From Hyaloscypha bicolor E (Eukaryota > Ascomycota > Leotiomycetes > Helotiales > Hyaloscyphaceae): 64,000 nt of DNA. Positions 23,701 through 34,104 of this stretch are shown here, piece by piece (position 1 is the first letter of the stretch; each line of letters starts with the position of its first letter). Below the pieces are notes generated by a model, which did not search any database, was not told the origin of the DNA, and was given only the letters and a program-made list of their open reading frames with translations. The stretch covers positions 4,319,183 through 4,383,182 of the forward strand of contig NW_020194512.1 of NCBI RefSeq assembly GCF_002865645.1. The letters are read 5' to 3'. A program made the translations under genes and the position numbers.

Positions 23701-23902
23701 TAATATATTACTAGTATATATTTATAAAGATATAAATACCTGATTTCTCTGAGGGTTCTAAAGCTTTTCGCTTTTACTATTCTGGAGTCTATTACTCGTA
23801 TTTCTGAGGTTCTATTATCTTGGCAGCGCCTATATTACTAATAGTTCTGAATTAGTTTATTTGAAATCCTCTATAGGATTAAAGAGAGTGAGCTTTAAAT
23901 AC

Positions 23903-24175
23903 TATTACGGGTACGGTATTTAGGGCTTGGAAAGCAAGATAGAAGGTCTCTTATAAAGACGATTCAAAGCTAAGGAAGGGAAAACTAGAATATAAGAGGC
24001 TGCAAGGGAGTATATATACCCTATAGTATACTAGTCCCGAAGGGGCTAGCCTTCTAAATATCTCTAGTATATTTCAAGTATATTTCTCTAGTAAAGCAGC
24101 CGTATTACATATATCTAGAAGGCATCTGGTATCTGGCGAGACATCTCAGATACCGGGTATCTGGGAATTATAATA
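23903..24175 (-). repeat. Gypsy LTR, right copy (5' LTR)
   Basis: Same length and order as 17473-17745. Differences between the two are almost all C/T or G/A, with different sites hit in each copy. Confidence 0.85.
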
Positions 24176-24229
24176 CTAAGTTTAAGAAACATGAGCTAGA
24201 AGTATTAAATCAAAATTATATAACTAGTA

Positions 24230-24620
24230 TTTATATAATAATTATAATTATATTTCTATATTATTATTAATAATAAAAGAAATATAAAATAGTTTATAAA
24301 TTGAATTTATAATACTTTTATTAATACATTCTAATATTTACTTATAGCTTACTATTATTTAATATAAAAGTATTATTATTACTTTATAATTATTTATATT
24401 TATATTTAAAAGTTAGTTAAAAGAAATAAACCTTTTAATTAATTAATAAAAAAAAGTATTAAATATTAAGCCAGAAATTAAATTAATTAAATCTAATATT
24501 TTATTTATTAATTTATTTTCTTTAAATATAAAGCTTAATACTCTTATATAATTAGAATTATTTAAAGTCTTATAAATTAAGAGTTTTATATTTTTTATAA
24601 TATTATATTTTTTATAATAT
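24230..24620. repeat. AT-rich dispersed repeat, copy 1
   Basis: Shares a long run of similar blocks in the same order with about 30300-30700 (for example AAAAGTATTATTATTA, CTTTTAATTAATTA and TTTATTAATTTATTT). No coding signal. Identity is approximate and judged by eye. Confidence 0.5.
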
Positions 24621-24835
24621 CTCTTTAATTATTTCCTTACTTATTATATGAGTATAGTATTTTAGTAAAATACTAAAATTCGGGTACTATAATTAGCCCG
24701 AGCGCCGCTAACTAAGGCAGTTTCTAGTAAGACACTATTTAGTAAGCTACTAGTTTTCTCATACTAGTATTTTAGTCCCAAAAATAACTCTCTTTCCATA
24801 CGAGTATAATGTTTTTATATAATCCGGTACACCAA

Positions 24836-25000
24836 GTAGTCGTGTGCCATGTCTGCAAGTCCTATATTATTCCTGGGTACTCAAGCTAAGAGCATTACTT
24901 ACGGGCAAAACTACACCGACTTTCTGGTAAAGAGCTCAAAACTATAGTTCAGCTCTTGAATAGCTACAAGCTGAGAATGGTAGAGAAGCTAAAGGAGTAA
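24836..25000 (+). pseudogene. C2H2-like zinc finger fragment of a fungal repeat-associated family
   Basis: The plus frame from about 24836 reads VVCHVCKSYIIPG, one TAA (24887-24889), then EHYLRAKLHRLSGKELKTIV and continues to a TAA at 24998-25000. Cys-x2-Cys followed by a His-x6-His helix and an LR...HR pattern resembles the fungal DUF3505-type C2H2 domain found at gene starts near transposons. Both stops sit where CAA would be expected, consistent with RIP. Short and truncated; family assignment tentative. Confidence 0.45.
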
Positions 25001-25916
25001 AATACAGGAATCGAGGATTAATGTCGAATGATTGAAGTAGTTACTTACCGAGTAGGCATTATACTACCTAATCCTTCTGCCGCTATATTTCACCTCTCTT
25101 TTAATATTTCACATTGAAGCGACTTAGTACTCCGACCCCCCGAGTAAGCGGAGCTAATAAAACATAACTAGCAATCTCTTAAAGGCTCCCTGAGCCGGCT
25201 GCCTATATAACTTAAAGCGCAGAGAAGAACATCCTCTGGTATATAGACTATGCTCGAGATATTTGTAGATTAATCTCAATGCCGTGTTCTCTATTCCGGT
25301 ATCCTCGCTACGAGAGCCGCATAGCAATTCTATAATTATAAAGAGTTTAGGTCCGGTAAGCAAATGGGTAGTTAATGGCTACAACTTGTGCAAGGCCTTA
25401 TTCTATACTATCCCACCCAGCTACAAGAAGCTCAAGATAACTATTCTTTACGCGTATACCTTAGGAATCTTTAGGCAGCCCTGTGCCTTAGTAGCACAAT
25501 CCCGCCCTACTGCGCTGTCCAGTACTAAATTCCTGATATAAGTAAGGCCGTCATGCAAGCCATTGGGAAGGCGCCCTGTCGCATGATTAACAGAAAATCG
25601 ATAGAGTTAGGGGAGTACAAACTTACTTTCCGGCCAATTACGAACTTCATACGGGTACCTCTGCAACGCAAGCCATCTGCAAAAGGCGCTGCCACACAAT
25701 ATGAGGGCAACAGGACTTGAAAAGATAACATGTAATACTCGTATTCCAAAGCCACATTTTCAGCCCTGTACAGGCTCCAGCAGCACTCAGTATTGATTTA
25801 TATATATACTTGAGTTCTCACCCATTCAAAGGCTCTATGGCTTATTAACTTCATTCCAAGTAATCTGCTTTCTTGAACCTAATAATACTATTAATAAGGT
25901 CATTCGTATTACCGAA
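25001..25916. other. Less-mutated island without a recognisable gene
   Basis: Composition is near normal. Short open frames on both strands (for example 25284-25541 plus) have no family resemblance. It may be the eroded body of the zinc-finger relic or the promoter of the relic at 25917. Confidence 0.4.
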
Positions 25917-26893
25917 ATGGCCACCCCCGGTAGCCCAAATACCTTCTTCACTTTCGGTCCCTCTCAATCCTTCGTCGCCTATATTCCAGGCATCTACCAG
26001 ACAAGTACCAACTTCTCTCCTGAAATCACTGCCATTCTCGATCCCGAGAACATTAAGTTCCTCAACTTCGTGGCGTTCCCTAATACATCTACTACTGGCC
26101 AAGTCACCGATGCATATATAGGCTACCACAAAAAGCACGATCTCAGAACTGCCGGCTTCCTGTTTTCACTCTTTCTACCTTCTAACCTCACACTCTTTGA
26201 GGAGTGGATCAAATCCCTCGAGAAGAAAACAGAAGAAGTAAAGGTCATCTCTAACTATAATAGCAATATCTGGGTTAGTATAGAATGCAAAAAAGTATCA
26301 AATGGCTCCCTTATAATCTTCTTTTGGAGACAAGACAGTGGCTAAAAAAAACAAGCATGCAAGGGTATGGACTATCTCCCACTTATATGGCCCTGGAAAA
26401 GGGAAACGCCTATATTATTATTTGGGAGGACGGGTATATTATCTGGGACTTAAAAGGGTTATATAATTCCCTTGATTAATAATTAACTAAAATTTTATTT
26501 ACGAGTACGAAACTATTATACGTATCGCTTAATCCGTACTTAGAGAAAAGCTACTTTTATATATTTAATAATTCTAGCTACGCTTTTTAATTCCCCGAAA
26601 CCAATAATCTCAAGGCATTAGAAAAATTAATTCTGGACGGGGATCTAATGAGAGTCATTATTAATAGTCTAATATTAAGGCAAAGTAGCAAAGTAGTAAA
26701 GGTAAAAGATAAAAAGAATATGGATAATAAAGGAAAAGACGGGATAGTAAAGACTATTATAGAGAAGGCAGCGGAAAAGGCAGTTAAGGAAAGGTTAGAG
26801 AATCTATTAGATAGTTTCTAGAAGCTCTAGTATTATTCGCATACTATGAAAAAGTATAGTAAGATACTTAAGAAGAATAAACTCGTCTTGTAA
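25917..26893 (+). pseudogene. Relic of an unidentified fungal gene
   Basis: Begins with an ATG and 142 clean codons at 25917-26345 (MATPGSPNTFFTFGPSQSF), then shifts frame; the sequence resumes in another frame at about 26350-26479 (YMALEKGNAYIIIWEDGY, IWDLKGLYNSLD). Later pieces include VSLNPYLEKSYFYIFNNSS, ALEKLILDGD and a Lys/Glu-rich helix near 26690-26800, with TAG codons at 26819 and 26828 where Gln would fit, and a TAA at 26891. The alternation of aromatic strands with WDLKG suggests a beta-rich lectin- or kelch-like body repeated in fungal hypothetical proteins, but I cannot name the family. A missed intron near 26270-26350 is possible. The composition becomes steadily more AT-rich toward the 3' end. 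Confidence 0.55.
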
Positions 26894-27731
26894 TTCTTGT
26901 ACCCTTAGTTTTCTGGCAATATTTAATATAATAGTTATAACTAATATCTTATATTTAATTAATATCGAGGTTTATTTATATTTATAAAAGTCCTTACTTC
27001 CTTTTTTTAATACTTTATTATTATTATTATTTCTTTAATTCATTCTTTTTATTAAAAAATAATTAAAACGTGAATTAAATAAAATAGAATTTAAATATTT
27101 AAAAAGCGGATATATAAGCGAGGCAGTATTATAGAATGAATATTAGTAAGAAGCTATTATACTAAAATTATATTATTAATAACTCGATATTAAATTATAG
27201 CTAAATAGCTATAAATTAGGTACTAAAATAATTATATATTATTAAATACATAATACTTAAAAGCTAGATATTATATATGGCTTCCTTAAATAAATTATAT
27301 TCTTATAATAATAGTATATATATTAGAATTCGAAAAAGTATAATCTTCTTATACTCCTCACCGCTCTATAGGACTAATACTTCTCCCTGATAGTGTGTTA
27401 TATAGTAACTCGAACACGTGTATAAGGTCTATTAGTTCAGGTAGTACAGGCTAATTATTAGTATATGCATGCCAAGTACGCTCCGCATTTCAGCCTTTTT
27501 TTCTTCCTTCGCTTACCTTTACTTTTCGCAAACTTCCTTCGTAAACCTTTATTATATTTATGGATTATATTTTCTTATTAAAACATGACTTTATACTAAT
27601 ACTCTAAACTCGAGAACAAGACGAAAGATATCCGACTGGTTAACTTATTGCCCGGCCGGCGAGACGACAATATCAGACTCAAAATTTCGAATATACCGCT
27701 CGTCAAGCCTCCTACCCAGTTAGTACAATGA
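26894..27731. other. AT-rich spacer between relics
   Basis: Strongly AT-rich at 26930-27340, returning to mixed composition by about 27350. No gene or element end recognised. Confidence 0.5.
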
Positions 27732-29767
27732 ATGTCTTTACAGAAGATCCGTGAGACTCTTCCTTCCGGCTAAAGTACTTACGAGATAACCGAAGGTCAA
27801 TATCTCTTCTAATACGACGAAACAGACCATACTTCTTGGGCATATCCACTTACCTACATTAATCCGTTATTTTACGAGCTTCCTCCTAAAGCTGAATCTT
27901 CTGAGTCCAGTCCCAATTACGAAGCATTATCCTATATGTGGGGCACAAAAGCAAATTCCGAGATCGTATATATTAAATCCGAGGATACGGAATCATTAAC
28001 GCTTCAGATACAGGAAAATCTTACCTCCGTACTAAGATATCTATAATATGAAAACAAGCCAAGGACCCTTTTCGTTAATGCTATTTGTATAAACCAAGAG
28101 GATATTCCAGAGCGCAATAATTAAGTAACCCGAATAGCAGATATCTATACGCTAGCTTACTATATAGTTATCTGGCTAGGACCGACATTAAATAATAGCA
28201 AGCTCGGAATCTCTATACTAGAATATCTTGGTGCTCAAGTTAAGAGTATAAAAGACAACTAGAGATATTACTCGCCAAATACTACATATTTAATATGGTA
28301 TTACCTATTATGCAGACTTCCATACAATCAGGAGGCTTGGAATACTATCTATGATTTGATAAACCGCCCCTGGTTCGGTCGTCTGTGGATAGTGTAAGAG
28401 ATCCACCTTACAAATCACCGCGCTATGATTCGGTACGGTTACAATGAAATTTCCTGGCCTCGGTTTCGTCGGGCGTTAATATGCGTTATAGAAAAGACAG
28501 AATTACCGTTGCAGGAATTTTCTGATAAGGCCGTGAAACTAAATAGGTTAATGGAATACTTCCCGGAGAGCAACTTTGACTCCTTGATTTATCTGTCTAT
28601 ATATCAACTTTGTGTTGATCCTCGAGATAAGGTGTATGGGCTGTTAGGTTTGGCTTCACCTAAAATGGCTGCTACTGTACGGCCTCAATATTCTTCGCCC
28701 GTTGGCACTGTGTACAGAGATATATTCCTTCTTTTGCTAGATCAAATGCAACGGCTAGACTCACTCAGGTATGCTAAGTGGCAGGAAGAGCTGGAAGAGC
28801 AATTTTCATCATGGATACCTGATTGGTCTAATCTTGAGGTTGAGCCAACAGCTTATGGGAATCTTCCATCAGCAGCTTCTCTCTCAAGGGCGCATGCCAC
28901 ATTTGTTTCTCCCAACTTGCTACAAGTAACTGGTATATTTTGCGCAACTGTCTCATTTGTCTGCGATCCCGTTGGGCGACAAGCTGCTCATATTTCAGGG
29001 GCAATTCAAAGATGGGCGCCTGATAATCTACAAACCGGTTCGTAGGTTACTGGTGAAAGCTTGTTGGATGCTTTCGCATCGACACTTACCGAGAACGAAC
29101 TGCGAGATCGATATGCGACAATTGGCTCGTATCCCACGTTGCAGGAAGTGAAGTCCCATATTTTTGGTGATATGACGAAGACGGAGGATTTGTCAAATGG
29201 GGAAACATGGAACAGAAATATACTGAGGCGTCTGAGCAGTCGTGCTTTCATCACCACAGAAGAGGGATATTTTGGATTAGGGATACCGAGTACAAAGTCA
29301 GGTACGACTAGCGACGGAATAATCTGGCTGAAAGCTAATGCAGTGTTTCAGGCGATATTATATGCGCTATATTGGGATGTGCTTTCCTGATTGTTCTACG
29401 ACCTGCGCCTTCGAACAGGTACTGCGTCGTGGGCATTTCCTCTTTGCATGGATTTACCGATGGAGAGGCTCTTCTGGGACCTTTACTATCGCCTTGGAAA
29501 GTGCGAATAAAGCTTGACTCCAACGGCTATGACAAGATTTACTTCATCAATTCCTTAACGGGTGAGAGTACTCACGAAGATCCACGACTGGAGGCATTGC
29601 CATCACATTGGGAAGAGCTTGAAGCTGTGCGAACACAGGATGATCCATTACTCTTTGGGCGGTTCAGAAATAAACTTACTAGAGAAGTTTGGAACTCCGA
29701 TCCACGCCTACTTCCGGAAGCTTTGGAAAAGCGTGGCGTGAAAATTGAGACTTTTGAGCTTGTCTAA
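27732..29767 (+). pseudogene. HET gene with C-terminal WW-like repeats, disabled by in-frame stops
   Basis: One frame runs from an ATG at 27732 through a 50-nt GT-AG intron (29302-29351, branch GCTAATG) to a stop at 29767. It is broken only by TAA/TAG codons at 27771, 27810, 28044, 28122, 28260, 28395 and 29043, all explicable as CAA/CAG to TAA/TAG. Seen in order: YEALSYMWGTKA, FVNAICINQEDIPERN, YYIVIWLGP, RPWFGRLWIV, CVDPRDKVYGLLGLAS, then after the intron GDIICAILGCAFLIVLRP and YCVVGISSLHGF. The tail has two WW-like units ending in DPRL, one from W (29498) with YFINSLTGE, the other LPSHWEEL with RFRNKLTREVW. No frameshift is needed. Six of the seven stops lie in the 5' third; the 3' half is near normal. 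It was a functional HET allorecognition gene until point mutation. Confidence 0.87.
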
Positions 29768-30289
29768 GCTATATAATAATTAATGACTTATCTAAAAGAA
29801 AGGTAAATATCTTACAGTATTATAAAGAAGTAATTAAATAGCTTAAAAGAATAGAAGCAAAGAATTAAAATTATATATTTTATAATAGTTTTATTACTTA
29901 TATTATAACTAATTCGAAATCTATAAATTTATTATTTTTATTTAAAACTAGTTTTCTTTATTTTACTTTATACTTTATTATTCTCGGTATTTATAAATTA
30001 ATTAACTTATATAAGGTTTTCTAATTACACGAAATACTTGAATTAAAAAAGAGTAAAGTATATTTTTTATAGCTTTATTTATACTCGAGGCTTATTTCCT
30101 TATATAATACTTATTTATTATAAGAAAAAATTATATAAAATATATAATATTAGAAGAACTTATAATGAATAATTAATTAAGCCTTTAATAATATTATATT
30201 AAAAGAGAAAAAATTTTTATAAGCGAAATTAAAAAAGAAAAAATCTAATAATAAAAAGATAAATTTTTAAATTAGAATTAAAAGTTTAT

Positions 30290-30700
30290 ATTTATTATTT
30301 ATATTATTAATAAAACTTTACTTTTTCTTTTAAATAATAAGAATTACTTTTTATAAAACTATTACTTTTATTAATACTTTTTAAAGTTTATTTATAATTT
30401 ATTATAATTTAATATAAAAGTATTATTATTAGCTTATTATTACTTAAATTTATATTTTAGTAATAATAAATAATTATTATTATATTAAAGAATTAATTAA
30501 GAAAAGCAAAGCTTTTAATTAATTATTAAGAAAAAGAAGTATTAAATATAAAGGCAAGTATTTACTTAATTAAGCTTAGTATTTTATTTATTAATTTATT
30601 TCTTTTAAATATAAACTCGAGTACTTTTATATTTATTAAAATTATTTAAAGTTTTATATAATAAAAGCTTTATTTTTTTTTTTATAATAATTATTTCTTT
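30290..30700. repeat. AT-rich dispersed repeat, copy 2
   Basis: Same block order as 24230-24620, same orientation. Probably two RIP-mutated copies of one element that flank the gene-relic island. Confidence 0.5.
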
Positions 30701-31202
30701 AATTACTTTCTAAAATCCATTTAAAATCCTGGCTTAATTTAATAATTAATTATAAATTATTAAAGTTTTAAAGAAATATTTAATTTTTTTATATATAATA
30801 TCTTATTATAAAGTTTTAAGAAACTTTATAACCTTTTATAATACGTGCAAGGCCGCACGTGACTTTATTATATATAATGAGCCTTATTTATTAAATAAAG
30901 AAATTTATAATTTATATATATTATTATTATATTACTATTTATTTTATAAGTTATAAGCTTATAATTTACTAAATTATATTTGTATTATTAGAGCTTTTTA
31001 TATATATAAAATATATAATTTTTTATTAATTTTGCTTTTATAAAGAAAATTAATTAAATTAATTCTAATAAAAGTATTAATAAAAATATATTTATTTAAT
31101 ACTTTTAATAAAGCTTTTTAAAAGCCTTTAAATAATAATAATAATAATAACTTTAAAGTCATTTAAAGATTTATATAATATATATTATAATAAGATAATA
31201 TT

Positions 31203-31310
31203 ATAGTAGTAGTAAAGAGCTTAAATTAAGCTAAAGGCTATATATCCGGCTAAAAGTACTGGCTATACGCTAAGTCACGTATAGTAGCACCACGTGACTA
31301 GTGCCATATA
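31203..31310 (-). repeat. RIP-mutated copy of a repeat also present at 60236-60349
   Basis: Reverse complement of 60236-60349 over about 110 bp: AGTAGTAAAGAGCTT, GCTAAAGGCTAT, CTAAGTCACGT and AGCACCACGTGACT are shared, with C/T and G/A differences in the 31-kb copy. Confidence 0.65.
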
Positions 31311-32176
31311 ATAATATATTTAAAAGCTAAAACTAAATTAGCTAATAAGATTTTTGTTATAATATATTTAATAACTAAAATATTAGATTAAGAAATTAAA
31401 ACTAGAAATATTTAATTTTATAATATTTAGCTAGTTATTAGAAATGTCTTTATTTAAAAAGGCCGAATTTTAATTATTATTAGCTATTAGTTATATTATA
31501 GCTAGCTTTAGATTTCGCTTAAATTAAAAAAATATTAAAAGTCCTACTTTTCTAATTTCTTTTAATTTCTAGAATATTAATAATATTTAAATAAAACTTG
31601 CTTTATATATAATTTTAATTTTTTTTAAAATATATAAAAGTTTTATACTTATTATTTATTTAAGAAAAGGTATTTAAAATTAAAATTAAAAGAAAAATTA
31701 TAAATAAAACCTAAAACTAGTTATAATATAATAAATAATAAGTTTAAAATTCAAATAATTATATTTCTTATATTATATAATATTTTATAGCTTATTTTGA
31801 CTTATTTTTTTAATTCTTTTTTAACTTTTTAGCTAATTAATTTAATATTTCTTAATTTTATTATAATTCAACTTTTAATTTTATTAGCTAATATAATTAT
31901 TTAATAATTATTTATATTTTATTATTTTTATTTTATTACTTATATTTTATTATTTTCTAATTATATAATAATATATATAATATAACTATTTTATTAGAAA
32001 AATATATTATAATAGAAATATAAAACAAATAATAATATATAAAAAAAAAACTTTTATAATATAAAATTATAATATATAGGAACTAGAATTAAGAAATAAA
32101 AATTAATATTATAGGTCAAGCCTTTATATAAAAAAGACTAGTAATTTAATTAACTAAATAGAATTCTCTAAAAATG

Positions 32177-32286
32177 AAAAATAAAAATAAAAACTAAAAA
32201 ACAAAAACAAAAATAAAAATAAAAACAAAAATAAAAATAAAAATAAAAATAAAAATAAAAATAAAAATAAAAATAAAAATAAAAAA
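32177..32286. repeat. Hexanucleotide microsatellite (ATAAAA)n
   Basis: About 110 bp of ATAAAA units with a few ACAAAA interruptions on the left half. The right half (about 32227-32284) is perfect. Confidence 0.85.
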
Positions 32287-32866
32287 GCAGAATTATATTT
32301 CTTAAAATATTCGAGTTTTTTAAATAATATATAATTATTTTATTAACTTAAAAAGGCACGTTATAAATAAAGGCTCTGGTTTTTATTATATAATTTAATA
32401 AAGGCTTTTAGCTAAATATATAAAACGGGTCTTAATTTATTATATTATTTTCTTTTTTATTTATAAATACTAGTTCTATAAATATATAAGTAAAACTTCT
32501 TTCTATTAAATAATTGCTTTTTAAGCTTCTAATATTATTATTTCCTTAAATATAGAATATAATTTCTATATAAAATATATATAACTCTTTTATTTTATAA
32601 ATAGCTTTTTTAAAAGCTCTTAACTATATCTTATATATCTTTTATTAAGAATTTATTTAATCTTATATTTGTTTTTTTTATTTATAAATTATAATTATAA
32701 TTATAAATTATCTTAAAACTAATATAATAGCAGATTTATTATAGTTAGCTAAAGAAGCTTATTATAAAATATATTATATATTTCTAAAAAAATATTAAAT
32801 TAAAAACTATAGCTTTCTATTATCTTAATTATTATATATTTAATATACTTTATAAGTCTAATAGTA

Positions 32867-34104
32867 TAGGTCTATATATACAGGCTCCCTTTAATAAGGT
32901 TCACCTACCAAAAACCAACCAAAAACACCTAAATTATGGCTTCTACTCCCCTATTCGATTTTGACTACTAAAAGGGCTATAAGATTCCTATAAAATATAA
33001 GGAAGCTATCCGCTAGTTATACTAGTTTGGAAAGGTACTAAAACTTCAGCTCTAGAAATACTACCGCCTCGGCAATACTATAATTAATCGAATCCTCGTA
33101 TATAAGAAGCCTAAATATAAGCGCCCTAATTGGATAAGCCTAGTAAAGAAGCTTAGTAATACGCAAGTCGATATAATTATCGAATATTACTCCGAGAATT
33201 ACGAATAGTATTACCTAGACTATAAATACTTAGTTCTAGAGCTCAAACTTAATATTACGACTTCTACTCTTTAATAATAATTCTATTAATAAGACTATTT
33301 CAGGTATATAGCTTACTAGAAGCCTTATCTTACGGTAGTATAAGTCCTTGGCCGATTTCTTTAGGCAATTATATATATATTTTAGATAAAGAAGTAGCTA
33401 AAGGTACTATAGTCAGATGAGGTTATATTCTTAGTTAGGGAGAAAATAGTAAAATATAAAGTAATAAGAAATAAGAGTAAGCGAACCCATTCTACTTATA
33501 TATAATACCAGTTTTACCGGGGGCATATAATACCTGTCTATACCTGAGAAGTAATTAGATATAGCTATAAGAGTTCCTTAATATTCCTCTATAAGTCTAG
33601 TAAGACAGAAGCCTTTATTCAGACAGATTATTTAGTACAGATCCTCGAGATATACCTCTAGCCGATTCTTGAGGCTTTTACTATAATAACTTACCTACTT
33701 TACCCAGTTACCGAGCCTTTATTTATAGAGGATAATAACTCAGCTTATAGCTATAAGTTAATCCGAAACTACTATATTAAATAGTATACTACTTATAGAA
33801 TTATCCTTATACCTTACCTCTCTATAAGCCCTAATATAAACCCAATTAAAAAGTGCTAGAGGAGGATTAAGCAGGCATTATATAGATACTAGTAGTAACC
33901 TACTATAGAGGCTAAGATAGAAATAATAGTTTTAAAGGAATAGGCTTATATTCTATAGGAATAGATAAATTCTTTGGTTTTAAAGCAGGAATATTAGATA
34001 TATATATTAATAGAGTACTGCAGATAGTCTACTCCTAATTAAATACTATAGTTATATATTAATTTCCTGGTTTTTAATATATAAAGCCTATATATATAGA
34101 CCTA
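32867..34104 (+). mobile_element. Tc1/mariner transposon, RIP-degraded
   Basis: A 1.2-kb unit bounded by TA dinucleotides (32865-32866 and 34105-34106) and about 19-bp inverted ends (TAGGTCTATATA... with one mismatch). The transposase frame runs from ATG 32936 to TAA 34082 with many TAG/TAA codons at Gln-like positions. Seen: a helix-turn-helix start (YRLGNTTINRIL), a first DDE block SDEVIFLV, the second FIEDNNSAYS where relatives have EDN-x-HG, and PYLSISPNINPIKKC, matching SPDLNPIE before the last catalytic residue. About 382 codons, normal for the superfamily. Non-functional. Confidence 0.82.

Larger units (their letters stand above)
17473..24175 (-). mobile_element. Full-length RIP-inactivated Ty3/Gypsy retrotransposon
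   Basis: Two direct 273-bp LTRs (17473-17745 and 23903-24175) bound a 6.7-kb element. The target duplication reads CTAAA on the left (17468-17472) and CTAAG on the right (24176-24180), differing by one G-to-A change. Coding sense is minus, so the right LTR is the 5' one. On that strand I see a degraded CCHC knuckle with Tyr in the Cys positions at about 22191-22232, the reverse transcriptase active-site strand YLNNILIY at about 20521-20580 (Asn replacing Asp, as G-to-A change gives), and an RNase H tail at about 19800-19990. The order gag, RT, RNase H fits Gypsy rather than Copia. Every frame is full of TAA/TAG. No product can be made. Confidence 0.85.
29768..32866. other. Extremely AT-rich RIP-type block, left part
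   Basis: CpA and TpG are nearly absent and TpA is dominant. Contains copy 2 of an AT-rich repeat (about 30290-30700), two small patches with CACGTG-type boxes (30846-30862 and 31270-31310), and an (ATAAAA)n tract. No gene. Confidence 0.65.

Noticed and set aside
32177..32286. Possible poly(A)-tailed LINE end
   Set aside because: A regular hexanucleotide period and no LINE coding sequence upstream make it a microsatellite.
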